A DNA stretch of 64,000 nt from Streptomyces bathyalis (GCF_015910445.1 NZ_CP048882.1:2728001-2792000); one strand, 5' to 3'; shown: positions 45,372 through 55,750, counted from the stretch's first letter. Notes: generated by a model from the sequence alone, not told the origin. Made by a program: numbers and translations.

Positions 45372-46034
45372 ATGAACTTGCTGTCCGTCAATCTCGCCAG
45401 GCCGCTGCACGCTCCCTCGTACACCGACGCACCGGGGAATCTGACGGGCATCGACAAGCGCCCCGTCTCCGGCCCCGTCGAGGTGGCCGCGCCCGGCCCG
45501 AAGGGCACCGGCGGCAGCGGCCTCGCGCAGGACACCATCGGCGACATGCGCCACCACGGCGGCGACGACCAGGCGGTGTACGCCTTCGCGCGCGAGGACC
45601 TCGACGACTGGGCTCACGAACTCGGCCGTGACCTGAGCAACGGGTCGTTCGGCGAGAACCTGACCACCCGGGGGCTGGATGTGAACGGTGCCCGCATAGG
45701 CGAGCGCTGGCTCGTCGGGAGCCGGGTGGTGCTGGAGGTGAGCGCGGTGCGGATCCCCTGCCGTACGTTCGCGAGCTGGCTCGACGAGCGCGGCTGGGTC
45801 AAGCGCTTCACGGACAGGGCGTTGCCCGGGGCGTATCTGCGGGTGATCGAGCCCGGGCCGGTGAGCGGCGGGGACGGGATCCGGATCGTTCACCGTCCCG
45901 ACCACGAAGTGACCGTGAGCTTCCTCTTCCGCGCGCTGACGCGGGAGCCGGACCTCCTGCCGCACGTGCTGGCCGCGGGCGACGCACTCCACCCCGAGGC
46001 CCGCTGCAAAGCCCTGCGGCGCGGGGCCGGTTGA
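45372..46034 (+). CDS. MOSC-domain protein (YiiM-like)
   Basis: This has 220 residues. The MOSC beta-fold shows the motifs HHGGDDQAVYAFAREDLDDW and GSFGENLTTRGLD, then the Cys in RIPCRTFASWLDE, the cysteine that ligates molybdenum in this family. YiiM/YcbX-type MOSC proteins reduce N-hydroxylated bases such as 6-N-hydroxylaminopurine. That activity is inferred for this protein. The start ATG at 45372 follows the motif-poor leader. An SDR gene lies 20 bases downstream on the same strand, a likely two-gene transcript. Confidence 0.88.
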   Translation: MNLLSVNLARPLHAPSYTDAPGNLTGIDKRPVSGPVEVAAPGPKGTGGSGLAQDTIGDMRHHGGDDQAVYAFAREDLDDWAHELGRDLSNGSFGENLTTRGLDVNGARIGERWLVGSRVVLEVSAVRIPCRTFASWLDERGWVKRFTDRALPGAYLRVIEPGPVSGGDGIRIVHRPDHEVTVSFLFRALTREPDLLPHVLAAGDALHPEARCKALRRGAG

Positions 46035-46054
46035 CACGCGGATAACGTGCCCCC

Positions 46055-46828
46055 ATGACGACTGCGCTGATCACGGGAGCGACCTCCGGCCTCGGAGCTG
46101 CCTTCGCCCGACGGCTCGCACGGGACGGGCACCACCTCGTGCTGGTCGCCCGCAACAAGGAACGTCTGTCGCAGGAGGCGACGGACCTCCACGACCTGCA
46201 CGGCGTCGAAGCGTCCGTACTCGCCGCGGACCTGTCCACGGACGAGGGGATCTCGTCCGTCGAGGACCGGCTGCGGGACCGGGACCACCCCGTGGACCTG
46301 CTGATCAACAACGCGGGCTTCGGCAACAAGGGCACGTTCCTGAACGTCCCCGTCGAGGACGAGCTCACGATGCTCAAGGTCCACTGCGAGGCGGTGCTGC
46401 GGCTCACCTCGGCCGGGGTGGAGCGCATGCGGGAGCGGGGGCGCGGGGGCGTGGTCAACGTCGCGTCGGTCGCCGCGTTCGTGCCGCGCGGCACGTACGG
46501 GGCGAGCAAGGCGTGGGTCGTGCAGTTCTCGCAGGGCGCGGCGAAGGAGCTGGCGGGCTCAGGTGTGCGGCTGATGGCGCTGTGCCCCGGGTTCGTGCGG
46601 ACGGAGTTCCACGAGCGGGCCGGCATGGACGCCGGGAGCGTGCCGGGCTGGATGTGGCTGGAGGCGGACGCCGTGGTCGACTCGGCGATGAAGGACCTGG
46701 CCCGCGGCCGGAGCCTGTCCATCCCGGACGCCCGCTACAAGGCACTCATGGGCGCGGCCCGGCTGCTGCCCAGGGAGCTGCTGTCGAAGGCGTCGTCGAC
46801 GACGGGGCGCAGGTTCGGGCCCCGCTGA
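46055..46828 (+). CDS. Short-chain dehydrogenase/reductase
   Basis: This has 257 residues and a classical NAD(P) Rossmann fold: TGATSGLGAAFARRLA, NNAGFGNKG, the catalytic Ser in NVASVAAFVP and YGASK, with a C-terminal hydrophobic substrate region. The Arg in ARNKERL favours NADPH. It follows the MOSC gene by 20 bases. The substrate is unknown. Confidence 0.9.
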   Translation: MTTALITGATSGLGAAFARRLARDGHHLVLVARNKERLSQEATDLHDLHGVEASVLAADLSTDEGISSVEDRLRDRDHPVDLLINNAGFGNKGTFLNVPVEDELTMLKVHCEAVLRLTSAGVERMRERGRGGVVNVASVAAFVPRGTYGASKAWVVQFSQGAAKELAGSGVRLMALCPGFVRTEFHERAGMDAGSVPGWMWLEADAVVDSAMKDLARGRSLSIPDARYKALMGAARLLPRELLSKASSTTGRRFGPR

Positions 46829-46860
46829 CGCGCGCGGGCAGGACGGCAGGACGCACGAAA

Positions 46861-46889
46861 GCCCGGCACCCCGCGACGGGGTACCGGGC
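46861..46889. terminator. Terminator between the SDR gene and groEL
   Basis: GCCCGGCACCCCG (46861-46873) and CGGGGTACCGGGC (46877-46889) form a 13-position stem with one mismatch and a 3-base loop. Read on the minus strand it is followed by TTTCG after groEL. It serves both converging transcripts. Confidence 0.8.
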
Positions 46890-46906
46890 CTGTGCGTGTG
46901 ACCGGG

Positions 46907-48550
<1,644 letters not shown>

Positions 48551-48559
48551 TCAGACGAA

Positions 48560-48614
48560 CCGCGCCCCGGCCCCGGTGCATCTCGTATGCGATGCGGGAG
48601 GGACCGGGGCGCGG
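48560..48614. other. Long hairpin in the groES-groEL intergenic space
   Basis: CCGCGCCCCGG (48560-48570) pairs exactly with CCGGGGCGCGG (48604-48614). An inner stem GCATC/GATGC (48578-48582, 48591-48595) closes the loop. It lies in the groES-groEL mRNA spacer, where it could set the stability or processing of the transcript or reduce read-through into groEL. Confidence 0.6.
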
Positions 48615-48642
48615 ATCAGAAATGTCTTCCGGCTGCGGTGAC

Positions 48643-48948
48643 TTACTTCTCGACGATCGCGAGAACGTCGCGAGCCGAGAGGACGAGGTACTCCTCGCCG
48701 CTGTACTTCACCTCGGTGCCGCCGTACTTGCTGTACAGAACGATGTCGCCGACGCTCACGTCGAGCGGCAGACGGTTGCCGTCCTCGAAGCGGCCCGGGC
48801 CGACGGCCAGGACAGTGCCCTCCTGGGGCTTCTCCTTGGCGGTGTCCGGGATGACCAGGCCCGAGGCCGTGGTCTCTTCAGCGTCGAGCGGCTGGACCAC
48901 GATGCGGTCCTCGAGCGGCTTGATGGCAACCTTGCTGGCGGTCGTCAC
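48643..48948 (-). CDS. groES: Co-chaperonin GroES
   Basis: This is the cap of the GroEL chamber, with 101 residues. The fold is clear ([20 protein letters not shown] with the mobile loop, [15 protein letters not shown]). The start is the GTG at 48948 with GGGGGAGG upstream. It is the first gene of the groES-groEL operon and carries the CIRCE-regulated promoter. Confidence 0.96.
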   Translation of the reverse strand: MTTASKVAIKPLEDRIVVQPLDAEETTASGLVIPDTAKEKPQEGTVLAVGPGRFEDGNRLPLDVSVGDIVLYSKYGGTEVKYSGEEYLVLSARDVLAIVEK

Positions 48949-49051
48949 GATCCGACCTCCCCCTTCGGAGATCTCATAACGGGGTCTTATGTCTGGGGTG
49001 GCGACCTGGCAGATCCGTCGTCGCGGGTGCCGGATCTTCCTGTCGCTGTGT

Positions 49052-49078
49052 CTGGCACTCGCCTTGGGAGAGTGCCAA
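49052..49078. promoter_or_regulatory. CIRCE operator 1 (HrcA site)
   Basis: CTGGCACTC-N9-GAGTGCCAA matches the CIRCE consensus TTAGCACTC-N9-GAGTGCTAA with changes only at the outer positions. HrcA repressor binds it. It lies just downstream of the groES transcription start. Confidence 0.9.
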
Positions 49079-49083
49079 GGCCG

Positions 49084-49112
49084 ACATTATGCTGCGGTTA
49101 GCACTCCGTCAA
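49084..49112 (-). promoter_or_regulatory. groES-groEL promoter
   Basis: Read on the minus strand, TTGACG (49107-49112) and TAATGT (49084-49089) are separated by exactly 17 bases, an excellent vegetative promoter. The -35 hexamer lies inside CIRCE 2, and CIRCE 1 covers the region downstream of the transcription start, so HrcA can block both polymerase binding and escape. Confidence 0.8.
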
Positions 49113-49124
49113 CCAGAGTGCCAG
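49098..49124. promoter_or_regulatory. CIRCE operator 2 (HrcA site)
   Basis: TTAGCACTC-N9-GAGTGCCAG is a near-perfect CIRCE. The spacer contains the CGTCAA (TTGACG on the minus strand) -35 hexamer of the groES promoter, so binding should exclude RNA polymerase directly. Confidence 0.9.
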
Positions 49125-49185
49125 TCGCGCCGGTGCCGAACCCCCGCCCCCGGGCGGACCCGTCGCCGCCGGACGGGAGAATGCC

Positions 49186-50394
49186 GTGGTGGACCGTGAG
49201 GCGTTCGCCGCGTTGCTCGGCGATGAAGGACAGGCCCTGCTCGGCTCGTTGGAGCTCTACGAGCCCGACCGCGAGCTGAGCGTGGCGACGCGGCTGCGGC
49301 GCACGTACGCGCCGGAACTCGTCTCCGCCGCCCTCGGCCAGGCTCGGCTGCGTCAGCGGGCGGCGGCGAAGTTCGGCGCCGAGGACGCCGCACGGATGTA
49401 CTTCACGCCCAACGGTCTGGAGCAGTCGACGCGGGCCGGCGTCGCCGCGTACCGGGCGGAGCGCTTCCTGCGGTCGGGCGTTGAGCGTCCCGCGGATCTG
49501 TGCTGCGGGATCGGTGGTGACGCGATCGCCCTGGCGCGTGCCGGCATGCACGTACTGGCCGTGGACCACGATCCGTTGACGTGCGACGTCGTACGGGCGA
49601 ACGCCGCGGCGCTCGGACTGGGCGACCGCATCGAGGTCCGCTGCCAGGATGTGGCGGACGCCGACCTCTCGGGCTGCGACGCCGTGTTCGTGGATCCCGC
49701 GCGCCGCGGCGGCAAGGGCCGGATCTTCGACCCCGAGGCCTACTCGCCACCGCTCTCGTGGGCCGTCGAAGTGGCCCGGCAATTCCGGCACTCGGCGCTG
49801 AAGGTGGCGCCGGGCATTCCGCACGAGATGGTTCCTGACGAGGCCGAGGCGGAGTGGATCTCGGACTCGGGGGACGTGAAGGAGGCCGTGCTCTGGTTCG
49901 GCACCTCGGAACCGGCGAGAAGTTCCCCCGTACGAGCGACGCTGCTGCCCGGCGGGCATTCACTCTCCGCACGCGGTCTGCCCGATCCGCCGGTGGGTCA
50001 GGTGGGCCGCTTCCTCTACGAGCCGGACGGCGCGGTCGTACGCGCGCATCTCGTGGCCGAAGTGGCGGCGGATCTGGGCGGCAGGCTCATCGACCCGACG
50101 ATCGCCTATGTGACGTGCGACGAGGCCCACTCCACCCCGTACGCGACCGGGTACGGGATCACCGACGTGCTGCCCTTCCAGCTGAAGCGGCTGCGGGCGC
50201 TGCTGCGCGAGCGCGGGATCGGAGTGGCCACGATCAAGAAGCGCGGCTCGGCCGTGGAACCGGCGGAGCTGCGCAAGAAGCTCAAGCTCGAAGGGCCGGG
50301 CGAATGCACGGTGTTCCTCACCCGGGTCGCGGGCGCACCGACGGTTCTGCTCGGGCAGCCACTCGGAACACAGGCTGCGGCTGGTGACCCGTAA
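49186..50394 (+). CDS. Class I SAM-dependent methyltransferase
   Basis: This has 402 residues. A 90-residue N-terminal domain precedes a Rossmann methyltransferase with SAM motif DLCCGIGGDAIALARAG and the post-I motif VDHD. The catalytic-site-like FVDPARRGGKGRIFDP resembles the DPAR/DPP motif of base methyltransferases. It is known in Actinobacteria as a THUMP-like-domain methyltransferase family, possibly modifying RNA. The C-terminal 150 residues are less conserved. GTG 49186 or 49189 are both possible starts. The gene is divergent from groES. Confidence 0.85.
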   Translation: MVDREAFAALLGDEGQALLGSLELYEPDRELSVATRLRRTYAPELVSAALGQARLRQRAAAKFGAEDAARMYFTPNGLEQSTRAGVAAYRAERFLRSGVERPADLCCGIGGDAIALARAGMHVLAVDHDPLTCDVVRANAAALGLGDRIEVRCQDVADADLSGCDAVFVDPARRGGKGRIFDPEAYSPPLSWAVEVARQFRHSALKVAPGIPHEMVPDEAEAEWISDSGDVKEAVLWFGTSEPARSSPVRATLLPGGHSLSARGLPDPPVGQVGRFLYEPDGAVVRAHLVAEVAADLGGRLIDPTIAYVTCDEAHSTPYATGYGITDVLPFQLKRLRALLRERGIGVATIKKRGSAVEPAELRKKLKLEGPGECTVFLTRVAGAPTVLLGQPLGTQAAAGDP

Positions 50395-50512
50395 CCCGTC
50401 GCCACCCGGGGGCTGTTGGCGGACGGCACCCCGAAGTGCGGGATGTCCAGGTTCTGTTGGTGCTCTGCGAGCGCCTCGGTGCCCGGTCCTGGAGGGCTCC
50501 CGCGTGCGGCCC

Positions 50513-50761
50513 TCAGACCTGTTCGAACCGCCAGCGATGCACGGGACGGGCCGTCAACTGCTCGGGTGGGTCCGGGAGTTCGGGGAGTTTCGCGGACAAC
50601 TCCGCGGACCACCAGGTGATGACCAGGACGCGGTCCCCGGGTGCCCGGAAGGTCTCCCGGCGCTGCGGGGAGGCGTCCAGCTCCTGGGCACGGGCCCAGG
50701 AGAGCAGTTCACCGCCGCGGCCCTCGGACGCCTTCGCCTCCCACATCAGGGCGACGGTCAT
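50513..50761 (-). CDS. Small conserved protein coupled to tsaD
   Basis: This has 82 residues: [14 protein letters not shown], then [26 protein letters not shown] and a Pro-rich end. It could be a small alpha/beta-barrel dimer, but I do not recognise a family. Its ATG overlaps the tsaD stop (ATGA at 50758-50761), so it is co-translated with tsaD and ends the tsaB-rimI-tsaD run. Confidence 0.78.
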   Translation of the reverse strand: MTVALMWEAKASEGRGGELLSWARAQELDASPQRRETFRAPGDRVLVITWWSAELSAKLPELPDPPEQLTARPVHRWRFEQV

Positions 50762-51861
50762 GAGTAGAGGTTCTCCCGGCTCAGTTCGTGCACGTGGTCG
50801 TGGGCGTGAGTGTGCCCCTGGCCCGGCACGTGCGGTTCGGTGACGGGGAGCGAGGAGTCCGCCGGAAGGTCCCAGTCGGAGGCGGCGCGGCGGCGCGCGA
50901 CCATCTCGGCGCCGAGAGCGGCGACCATCGCCCCGTTGTCCGTGCACAGCTTGGGACGGGGCACGCGCAGCTCGATGCCCGCGTCGGCGCAGCGCTCCTC
51001 GGCCATGGCACGCAGCCGCGAGTTGGCCGCTACGCCGCCGCCGATCATCAGATGGGAGACGCCCTCGTCCTTGCAGGCACGGATGGCCTTGCGCGTCAGG
51101 ACGTCGGTGACCGCCTCCTGGAACGACGCGCTCACATCGCGTACGGGGACCTCCTCGCCCGCGTTGCGCTTGGCCTCGATCCACCGGGCGACGGCCGTCT
51201 TGAGTCCTGAGAAGGAGAAGTCGTACGGGGCGTCGCGGGGGCCCGTCAGACCGCGCGGGAAGGCGATCGCCTCGGGGTTGCCCTCACGGGCGTACCGGTC
51301 GATGACAGGGCCGCCCGGGAAGCCGAGGTTGAGCACCCGCGCCACCTTGTCGAACGCCTCTCCCGCCGCGTCGTCGATGGTCGAGCCGAGGGGGCGCACG
51401 TCCGCCGTGATGTCGGGGGCGAGCAGCAGCGAGGAGTGACCGCCGGAGACGAGCAGGGCCATGGTCGGCTCGGGGAGGGCGCCGTGTTCGAGCTGGTCGA
51501 CGCAGATGTGGGACGCGAGGTGGTTGACCCCGTAGAGCGGCTTGCCCAGCGCGTACGCGTAGGCCTTGGCGGCGCTGACACCGACGAGGAGCGCGCCGGC
51601 GAGCCCCGGGCCCGCTGTGACCGCGACGGCGTCGAGGTCGGAGGCCGCGACGCCCGCGTCGCGCAGGGCGCGTTCGATGGTGGGGACCATCGCCTCCAGA
51701 TGGGCGCGGCTGGCGACCTCGGGCACGACGCCGCCGAAGCGTGCGTGCTCGTCGACGCTGGAGGCGATGGCGTCGGCGAGCAGCGTGTGGCCGCGGACGA
51801 TGCCGACGCCGGTCTCGTCGCAGGAGGTCTCGATGCCGAGGACGAGGGGTTCGTCAGCCAT
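50758..51861 (-). CDS. tsaD: tRNA t6A-modification enzyme TsaD
   Basis: This transfers the threonylcarbamoyl group from TC-AMP to A37 of ANN-decoding tRNAs, together with TsaB and TsaE. It has 367 residues with the metal-site NHLASH and the ASKHA/actin-fold motifs [25 protein letters not shown] and DVSASFQEA. Its C-terminus carries a His-rich tail ([12 protein letters not shown]) unlike the shorter Escherichia protein. The ATG at 51861 overlaps the rimI stop by 8 bases. The gene was formerly named gcp. Confidence 0.96.
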   Translation of the reverse strand: MADEPLVLGIETSCDETGVGIVRGHTLLADAIASSVDEHARFGGVVPEVASRAHLEAMVPTIERALRDAGVAASDLDAVAVTAGPGLAGALLVGVSAAKAYAYALGKPLYGVNHLASHICVDQLEHGALPEPTMALLVSGGHSSLLLAPDITADVRPLGSTIDDAAGEAFDKVARVLNLGFPGGPVIDRYAREGNPEAIAFPRGLTGPRDAPYDFSFSGLKTAVARWIEAKRNAGEEVPVRDVSASFQEAVTDVLTRKAIRACKDEGVSHLMIGGGVAANSRLRAMAEERCADAGIELRVPRPKLCTDNGAMVAALGAEMVARRRAASDWDLPADSSLPVTEPHVPGQGHTHAHDHVHELSRENLYS

Positions 51862-52453
51862 GAGTCTTCGTTCCTTGGGAGTTCGTCGAGGGGGCGGGGG
51901 TCTCCAGGCGCATGACGAGGGCGTCCACGTTTCCGGGCTGGTAGTAGCCGCGGCGGAACCCGATCCGGGTGAAGCCGAAGCGCTCGTAGAGACGTTGTGC
52001 GGGTGCGTTGTCCACGCGGACCTCCAGCAGCACCTCGTGGCAGCGGAACCCGGCGGCCGCGGCGAGGAGTTCGCCCAGCAGGCGGGCACCGAGGCCGGTG
52101 CCGCGGTGGGAGGGGAGGACTCCGATCGTCTGGATGTCGCCGGTGCCGCCGACGGCGGCCAGACCGCCGTAGCCCACGAGCGTGCCGCCGGTACCGGATC
52201 CCGGCTCGCCCGCGCCCGGGGCACCGGTCGCCGGACGCCCGGCGTCCTGTTCCTCGGCCACGATGTAGCGGCGGGTGGCCCCGGAGCCGCGGGCGTGCGC
52301 GAGCTCGGACCAGAACAGGCCGGCCGACCATGCGTCCTCGGGAAAGAGGATCCGTTCGAGTTCCAGCACGCGATCGATGTCCCACCAGCGCATCTCGCGG
52401 AGGACCACATCGGCGCTGCCCCCGCTGCGGTACTCGGCGGCGGTCCGGGTCAC
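51854..52453 (-). CDS. rimI: Ribosomal-protein N-acetyltransferase RimI
   Basis: This GNAT acetyltransferase of 199 residues is placed between tsaB and tsaD, as in many Actinobacteria. The N-terminal motif [20 protein letters not shown] and the acetyl-CoA-binding motif [20 protein letters not shown] are typical, and the C-terminal [20 protein letters not shown] matches RimI. An insertion of about 30 residues ([17 protein letters not shown]) lies between strands. The GTG at 52453 overlaps the tsaB stop (GTGA). In E. coli RimI acetylates ribosomal protein S18. Confidence 0.93.
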   Translation of the reverse strand: MTRTAAEYRSGGSADVVLREMRWWDIDRVLELERILFPEDAWSAGLFWSELAHARGSGATRRYIVAEEQDAGRPATGAPGAGEPGSGTGGTLVGYGGLAAVGGTGDIQTIGVLPSHRGTGLGARLLGELLAAAAGFRCHEVLLEVRVDNAPAQRLYERFGFTRIGFRRGYYQPGNVDALVMRLETPAPSTNSQGTKTHG

Positions 52454-53115
52454 TTCGGCGTGACCACCTTGTAGTTGGCGGGAACGCGGGCGTCGGGGCG
52501 GCGCAGGTAGAGCGGGCGCGGCGGCGGGAACTCCTCGCCCTTGGCGAGCCTCTCGGCGGCGAGGCAGGCGAGCGCCGCGGCCGACTGGTCGAGGGGAAGG
52601 TCCGTGCGCAGACCCGTGAAGATCTCCTCGTAGAGCCTGGCCCCGGCCCCGACGGCGGGCATCGCGGTGACCTCCGCGGGCAGCTCGCCGGGGCGGTCCA
52701 CCGCCGGGTCGTCGAGGCGGGTGCGGGCATCGGAGTACCGCGCCCAGTAGACCTCCTTGCGGCGGGCGTCCGTCGCCACGACGAAGGGGACCTCCAGCCC
52801 GGAGGCGTACGCGATGCCGTCGAGCGTGCACATTCCGAGCACCGGGACGCCGAGGGCGGCGCCGAAGGACTCGGCTGTGGCCAGCCCGACCCGCAGCCCG
52901 GTGTACGGGCCAGGGCCCGTACCGACGATGACCCGGTCGACGTCCTGCAGCGGGCGGCCGGCCTCGCGCAGCACCCGGTCGACAGAGGGCAGCAGCAGCT
53001 CGCCGTGGCGGCGGGCGTCGGTCTGGTCGGAGGCCGCGAGGAGGCGGTCACCGTCGGTGTCGTACAGCGCGACGGTGACGGCCGGGGTGGCGGTGTCAAG
53101 AGCTAGCAGCAGCAC
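52450..53115 (-). CDS. tsaB: t6A protein TsaB
   Basis: This is the partner that assembles with TsaD for t6A synthesis and lacks its own activity. It has 221 residues with the ASKHA N-terminus LLLALDTATPAVTVAL, GTGPGPYTGLRVGLA and the weakly conserved C-terminus. I chose the GTG at 53115 because it places the first beta-strand at the start, as in homologues; the ribosome-binding site is weak. It overlaps rimI by 4 bases. The order is tsaB-rimI-tsaD-small gene. Confidence 0.92.
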   Translation of the reverse strand: MLLLALDTATPAVTVALYDTDGDRLLAASDQTDARRHGELLLPSVDRVLREAGRPLQDVDRVIVGTGPGPYTGLRVGLATAESFGAALGVPVLGMCTLDGIAYASGLEVPFVVATDARRKEVYWARYSDARTRLDDPAVDRPGELPAEVTAMPAVGAGARLYEEIFTGLRTDLPLDQSAAALACLAAERLAKGEEFPPPRPLYLRRPDARVPANYKVVTPK

Positions 53116-53215
53116 GGTAGCCAGCCTACGGCGAACGGGGAGCGGCCGGTCCCGGGGTCCCGCACGGGACGCTTTCGGGTGACTCACCGCACGCGAGGCA
53201 CTCGGCAGTGAATTC

Positions 53216-54616
53216 TCAGCGCTGCCCGCCGGGTCCCTGACGCGCCTTCTCCGCGCCCCCGAAGGGCATCTCCGAGCCCGTCAGCTGCGCCCGTATCCCG
53301 TCCTTCTCCACGGAGATCCCGCGCAACCGCACATCTCCCGGCACCTCCGGCAGCCGCACGGACAGCGACAGCTTCTCCGCCAGCTTCGGCTCCTCGATCT
53401 TCTTCAGGCTCCCGATGAGGCCCGGGTCGATGCCGATCCGCCTCAGCAGGGAGGGGTGCTCGACCAGGACGTCCAGCATGTTGACCTTCATCAGCCTGTC
53501 GACGAAGCGCGGAGCACCCGTCGTGCGGCGCAGCTCCGTCTCGCTCTGCCGTACCTGCGCCGCGCGCTGCGGGGTCAGCCCGAAGCGTTCGGCCACCGAC
53601 CCCACACGGAAGAGTGCCTTCGCCTCCGCCGCGTCCCGCTTGATCCGCTCGGCGACGGGACGGGCGAGCCGCAGACCGCCGTCCTTGCCCGGCGTGTACG
53701 AGAACAGACCGGGGACCTTCAGCCGCATGCGGTCGACCGTCGTGCCCACACCGTGGTCACCGGTGCGCCGCAGATGGGCGCGGGCCCCCACCTCGACCCG
53801 CTTGCCCGCCACCGGCAGCTCGCCGTGCGCGAGCACGGTGTCGCGGGAGCCGGCGGTGAAGTCCACCTGGGAGGTGCCCAGTTCGCGGTCCAGGTCGTCG
53901 AAGTCGAGCAGTACGTCGCCCTTCATCCGGCCCAGCACGGCGCCCTTGATGGAGGACGGGGCGCCGCCCACGATCCGTACGTCGTCGACGGAACCCTTCA
54001 CCTGAGCGACGGATATCCGCCCGGCGGGCATGTCCGGGACCGCGATGTCGACGTGGTCGAGCCGCTCGTCCGCGAGCTGCGTCAGGAAGGGGAAGCCGCG
54101 GATGTGCACCTCGGGTTCCGCATGCAGCTTCAGCGCGCCCTGCACCTTTCCGGCGGCCTGGTTCTCGGCGTAGAGCGCCGCCCACCGGTCGCCGACGACG
54201 AGGAACGCGAGCAGGACGACGACCGCGACGGCAGTCTTGACGGCCCTGCCCATGAGCGAGCGGCGGCGTCTGCGCACCGCGCGCAGATAGGGCATCCGGT
54301 CCTCGGGGCCGTCGTACCCGGAGCGCGGTGAGAATCCGCCGAGGAAGCCCTCGGGCTCGGAAGGCTGCCGACCGGAGCCCTCGTCGTACACGTCCCCCAC
54401 GTCGCCGCGGAAGTCGTCGTACGGGCTGCCGTAGAGGCCGGAGCCGGCCGGGGGCTCTCCGTCGGGGGCGGGAGCGGGGTCTGCCGCGAGCGCGTCGTAC
54501 GGGCTGGGTCTGTGCGGAGCCATGGGGGGTGCGTCCGGCGACGCCAGCTGCTCGTAAGGATTCGGTGCCGTCCTTGTCCATGACGTGGAACTTGTCGGGG
54601 ATCCGTGCGCGCTCAT
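53216..54616 (-). CDS. DUF2993 (LmeA-like) membrane-anchored protein
   Basis: This has 466 residues. The N-terminal 150 residues are a disordered, Pro/Ser/Asp/Gly-rich cytoplasmic arm with acidic YD motifs. One hydrophobic segment (VAVVVLLAFLVVGDRWAAL) follows a basic RRRRRSLMGR patch. The exported part is a DUF2993 lipid-binding-like domain (RGFPFLTQLADERLDHVDIA; RVEVGARAHLRR). In mycobacteria LmeA acts in lipomannan elongation. The same function here is not shown. The ATG at 54616 is preferred because it starts MSAHGSP; RBS support is weak. Confidence 0.83.
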   Translation of the reverse strand: MSAHGSPTSSTSWTRTAPNPYEQLASPDAPPMAPHRPSPYDALAADPAPAPDGEPPAGSGLYGSPYDDFRGDVGDVYDEGSGRQPSEPEGFLGGFSPRSGYDGPEDRMPYLRAVRRRRRSLMGRAVKTAVAVVVLLAFLVVGDRWAALYAENQAAGKVQGALKLHAEPEVHIRGFPFLTQLADERLDHVDIAVPDMPAGRISVAQVKGSVDDVRIVGGAPSSIKGAVLGRMKGDVLLDFDDLDRELGTSQVDFTAGSRDTVLAHGELPVAGKRVEVGARAHLRRTGDHGVGTTVDRMRLKVPGLFSYTPGKDGGLRLARPVAERIKRDAAEAKALFRVGSVAERFGLTPQRAAQVRQSETELRRTTGAPRFVDRLMKVNMLDVLVEHPSLLRRIGIDPGLIGSLKKIEEPKLAEKLSLSVRLPEVPGDVRLRGISVEKDGIRAQLTGSEMPFGGAEKARQGPGGQR

Positions 54617-54765
54617 CGGATCATGCGACCACAGGGCCTTCGCGATCTCCAACTCGCCCCCGTGGCAGCCGGTACGGCTCCGCCCGCCCGGCACCCAGGT
54701 CGGGGATGTGCCGCCTGCTGCTACCGTCGTCGCGGCGAATGCGGACTGAGAGGTGGCGGCACACG

Positions 54766-55323
54766 GTGGCACGTGGCAGCAGCGCGGGAGCGGTCGTGGC
54801 CGCGCTTACGGCGGCGGCCCTCGCCGTCATCGGCTTCTTCACATATCAGGCGAGCGCCGCGCAGGACCGCGAGAAGGCCGGCTCCTCCGACTCCCGCGGC
54901 GGCTCCGGCGGTCTGTCGGAGCGCGAGAAGAAGGAGCGGGAGACCAACCTCCCCGCCTTCTCCGGCGCGGGCGAGCGCGTCGTGTACGACCTGGACCGCA
55001 ACCGCGTCTGGCTGATGGGCCGGAACCAGGAGGTGAAGCGCACCTTCCGCGTCGCCCCCAGCTCCGTCGACCCGAAGCCGGGTACGTACAAGGTCGAATC
55101 CCGCGCCCCGCACGTGACCGGCTCGGACGGAGTGCCGGTGGAGAACGTGGTGCGCTTCGCGACCAGCCAGGGCACGACCATAGGGTTCAGCGCGGCGCTC
55201 GACGGGTCGCTGCCGGACGCCGACCCGGTGGAGCCGACCGGAGGGATCCGGGAGCGCCGGGCGGACGGAGAGGCCATGTGGCTGTTCGCCACCATCGGCA
55301 CGAAGGTCGTGGTGGTCCGCTAG
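54766..55323 (+). CDS. Exported L,D-transpeptidase-like protein without the catalytic Cys
   Basis: This has 185 residues. It has a signal anchor (AGAVVAALTAAALAVIGFFT), a charged linker and a C-terminal domain. The latter resembles the N-terminal strands of YkuD L,D-transpeptidases (VYDLDRNRVWLMGRNQEVKR, PGTYKVESRA). The usual HGxx..SxGCxR catalytic segment is absent: the region reads ENVVRFATSQGTTIG. I infer a binding rather than cross-linking role. The start is GTG 54766 or ATG 54739. It is divergent from the DUF2993 gene. Confidence 0.72.
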   Translation: MARGSSAGAVVAALTAAALAVIGFFTYQASAAQDREKAGSSDSRGGSGGLSEREKKERETNLPAFSGAGERVVYDLDRNRVWLMGRNQEVKRTFRVAPSSVDPKPGTYKVESRAPHVTGSDGVPVENVVRFATSQGTTIGFSAALDGSLPDADPVEPTGGIRERRADGEAMWLFATIGTKVVVVR

Positions 55324-55412
55324 CGAGGCGCCCTCACGGCAGCGTCACGCGCCGGGGCGCGCGAGCCCTGACCGGACGGCCGAGCGATGTCTCCGGAGTC
55401 CTGTGCCGACTG

Positions 55413-55649
55413 TCAGGCGGCGTCCTGGCCGGGATGCGACCTGGGGCTCCCCGCCACCGCGGCGGATCCCTCGTCGCCGTCCGCCTTCGCCCGCTTCCCG
55501 CGCTCAGCCTGCTGGTCGGCGTCCGACGGCGGTGTCGAGACCGCGTCCGCGGCCGCGCAGGACGCGAGCAGCGCACTCATCGAAACGCCTGTCTCCTGTG
55601 GAGCCGACGGCAGCGCGCCGGGCTTCCGCGCTCGGTCTTCGGCGGGCAT
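55413..55649 (-). CDS. Small protein behind an iron-box-like site
   Basis: This has 78 residues. The ATG at 55649 has GGGAGGA at 7-base spacing. The N-terminus PAEDRARKPGALPSAPQETG is followed by SALLASCAAADAVSTPP with a single Cys, then a charged Gln/Lys/Asp-rich tail. The family is not recognised. A 19-bp palindrome resembling the DmdR/IdeR iron box lies 31 bases upstream, so expression may rise when iron is low. It converges on the LD-transpeptidase-like gene. It could be a peptide, a small regulator or a precursor; I cannot tell. Confidence 0.62.
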   Translation of the reverse strand: MPAEDRARKPGALPSAPQETGVSMSALLASCAAADAVSTPPSDADQQAERGKRAKADGDEGSAAVAGSPRSHPGQDAA

Positions 55650-55680
55650 GGGATCCTCCCGTGGCTCCTGGGCGGGCGGG

Positions 55681-55699
55681 TCAAGTGAGGCAGACCTAA
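55681..55699 (-). promoter_or_regulatory. Iron-box-like operator (DmdR1/IdeR type)
   Basis: Read on the minus strand this is TTAGGTCTGCCTCACTTGA, matching 14 of 19 positions of the actinobacterial iron box TTAGGTTAGGCTCACCTAA from memory. The left TTAGGT arm is perfect. It overlaps the position expected for a -10 region, 31 bases before the small gene start, as in repressed iron genes. Confidence 0.6.
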
Positions 55700-55750
55700 C
55701 CCCGCTCTCCCGACCATCTGACCATGCCCGCCACCGCGGGTGCAACATCT

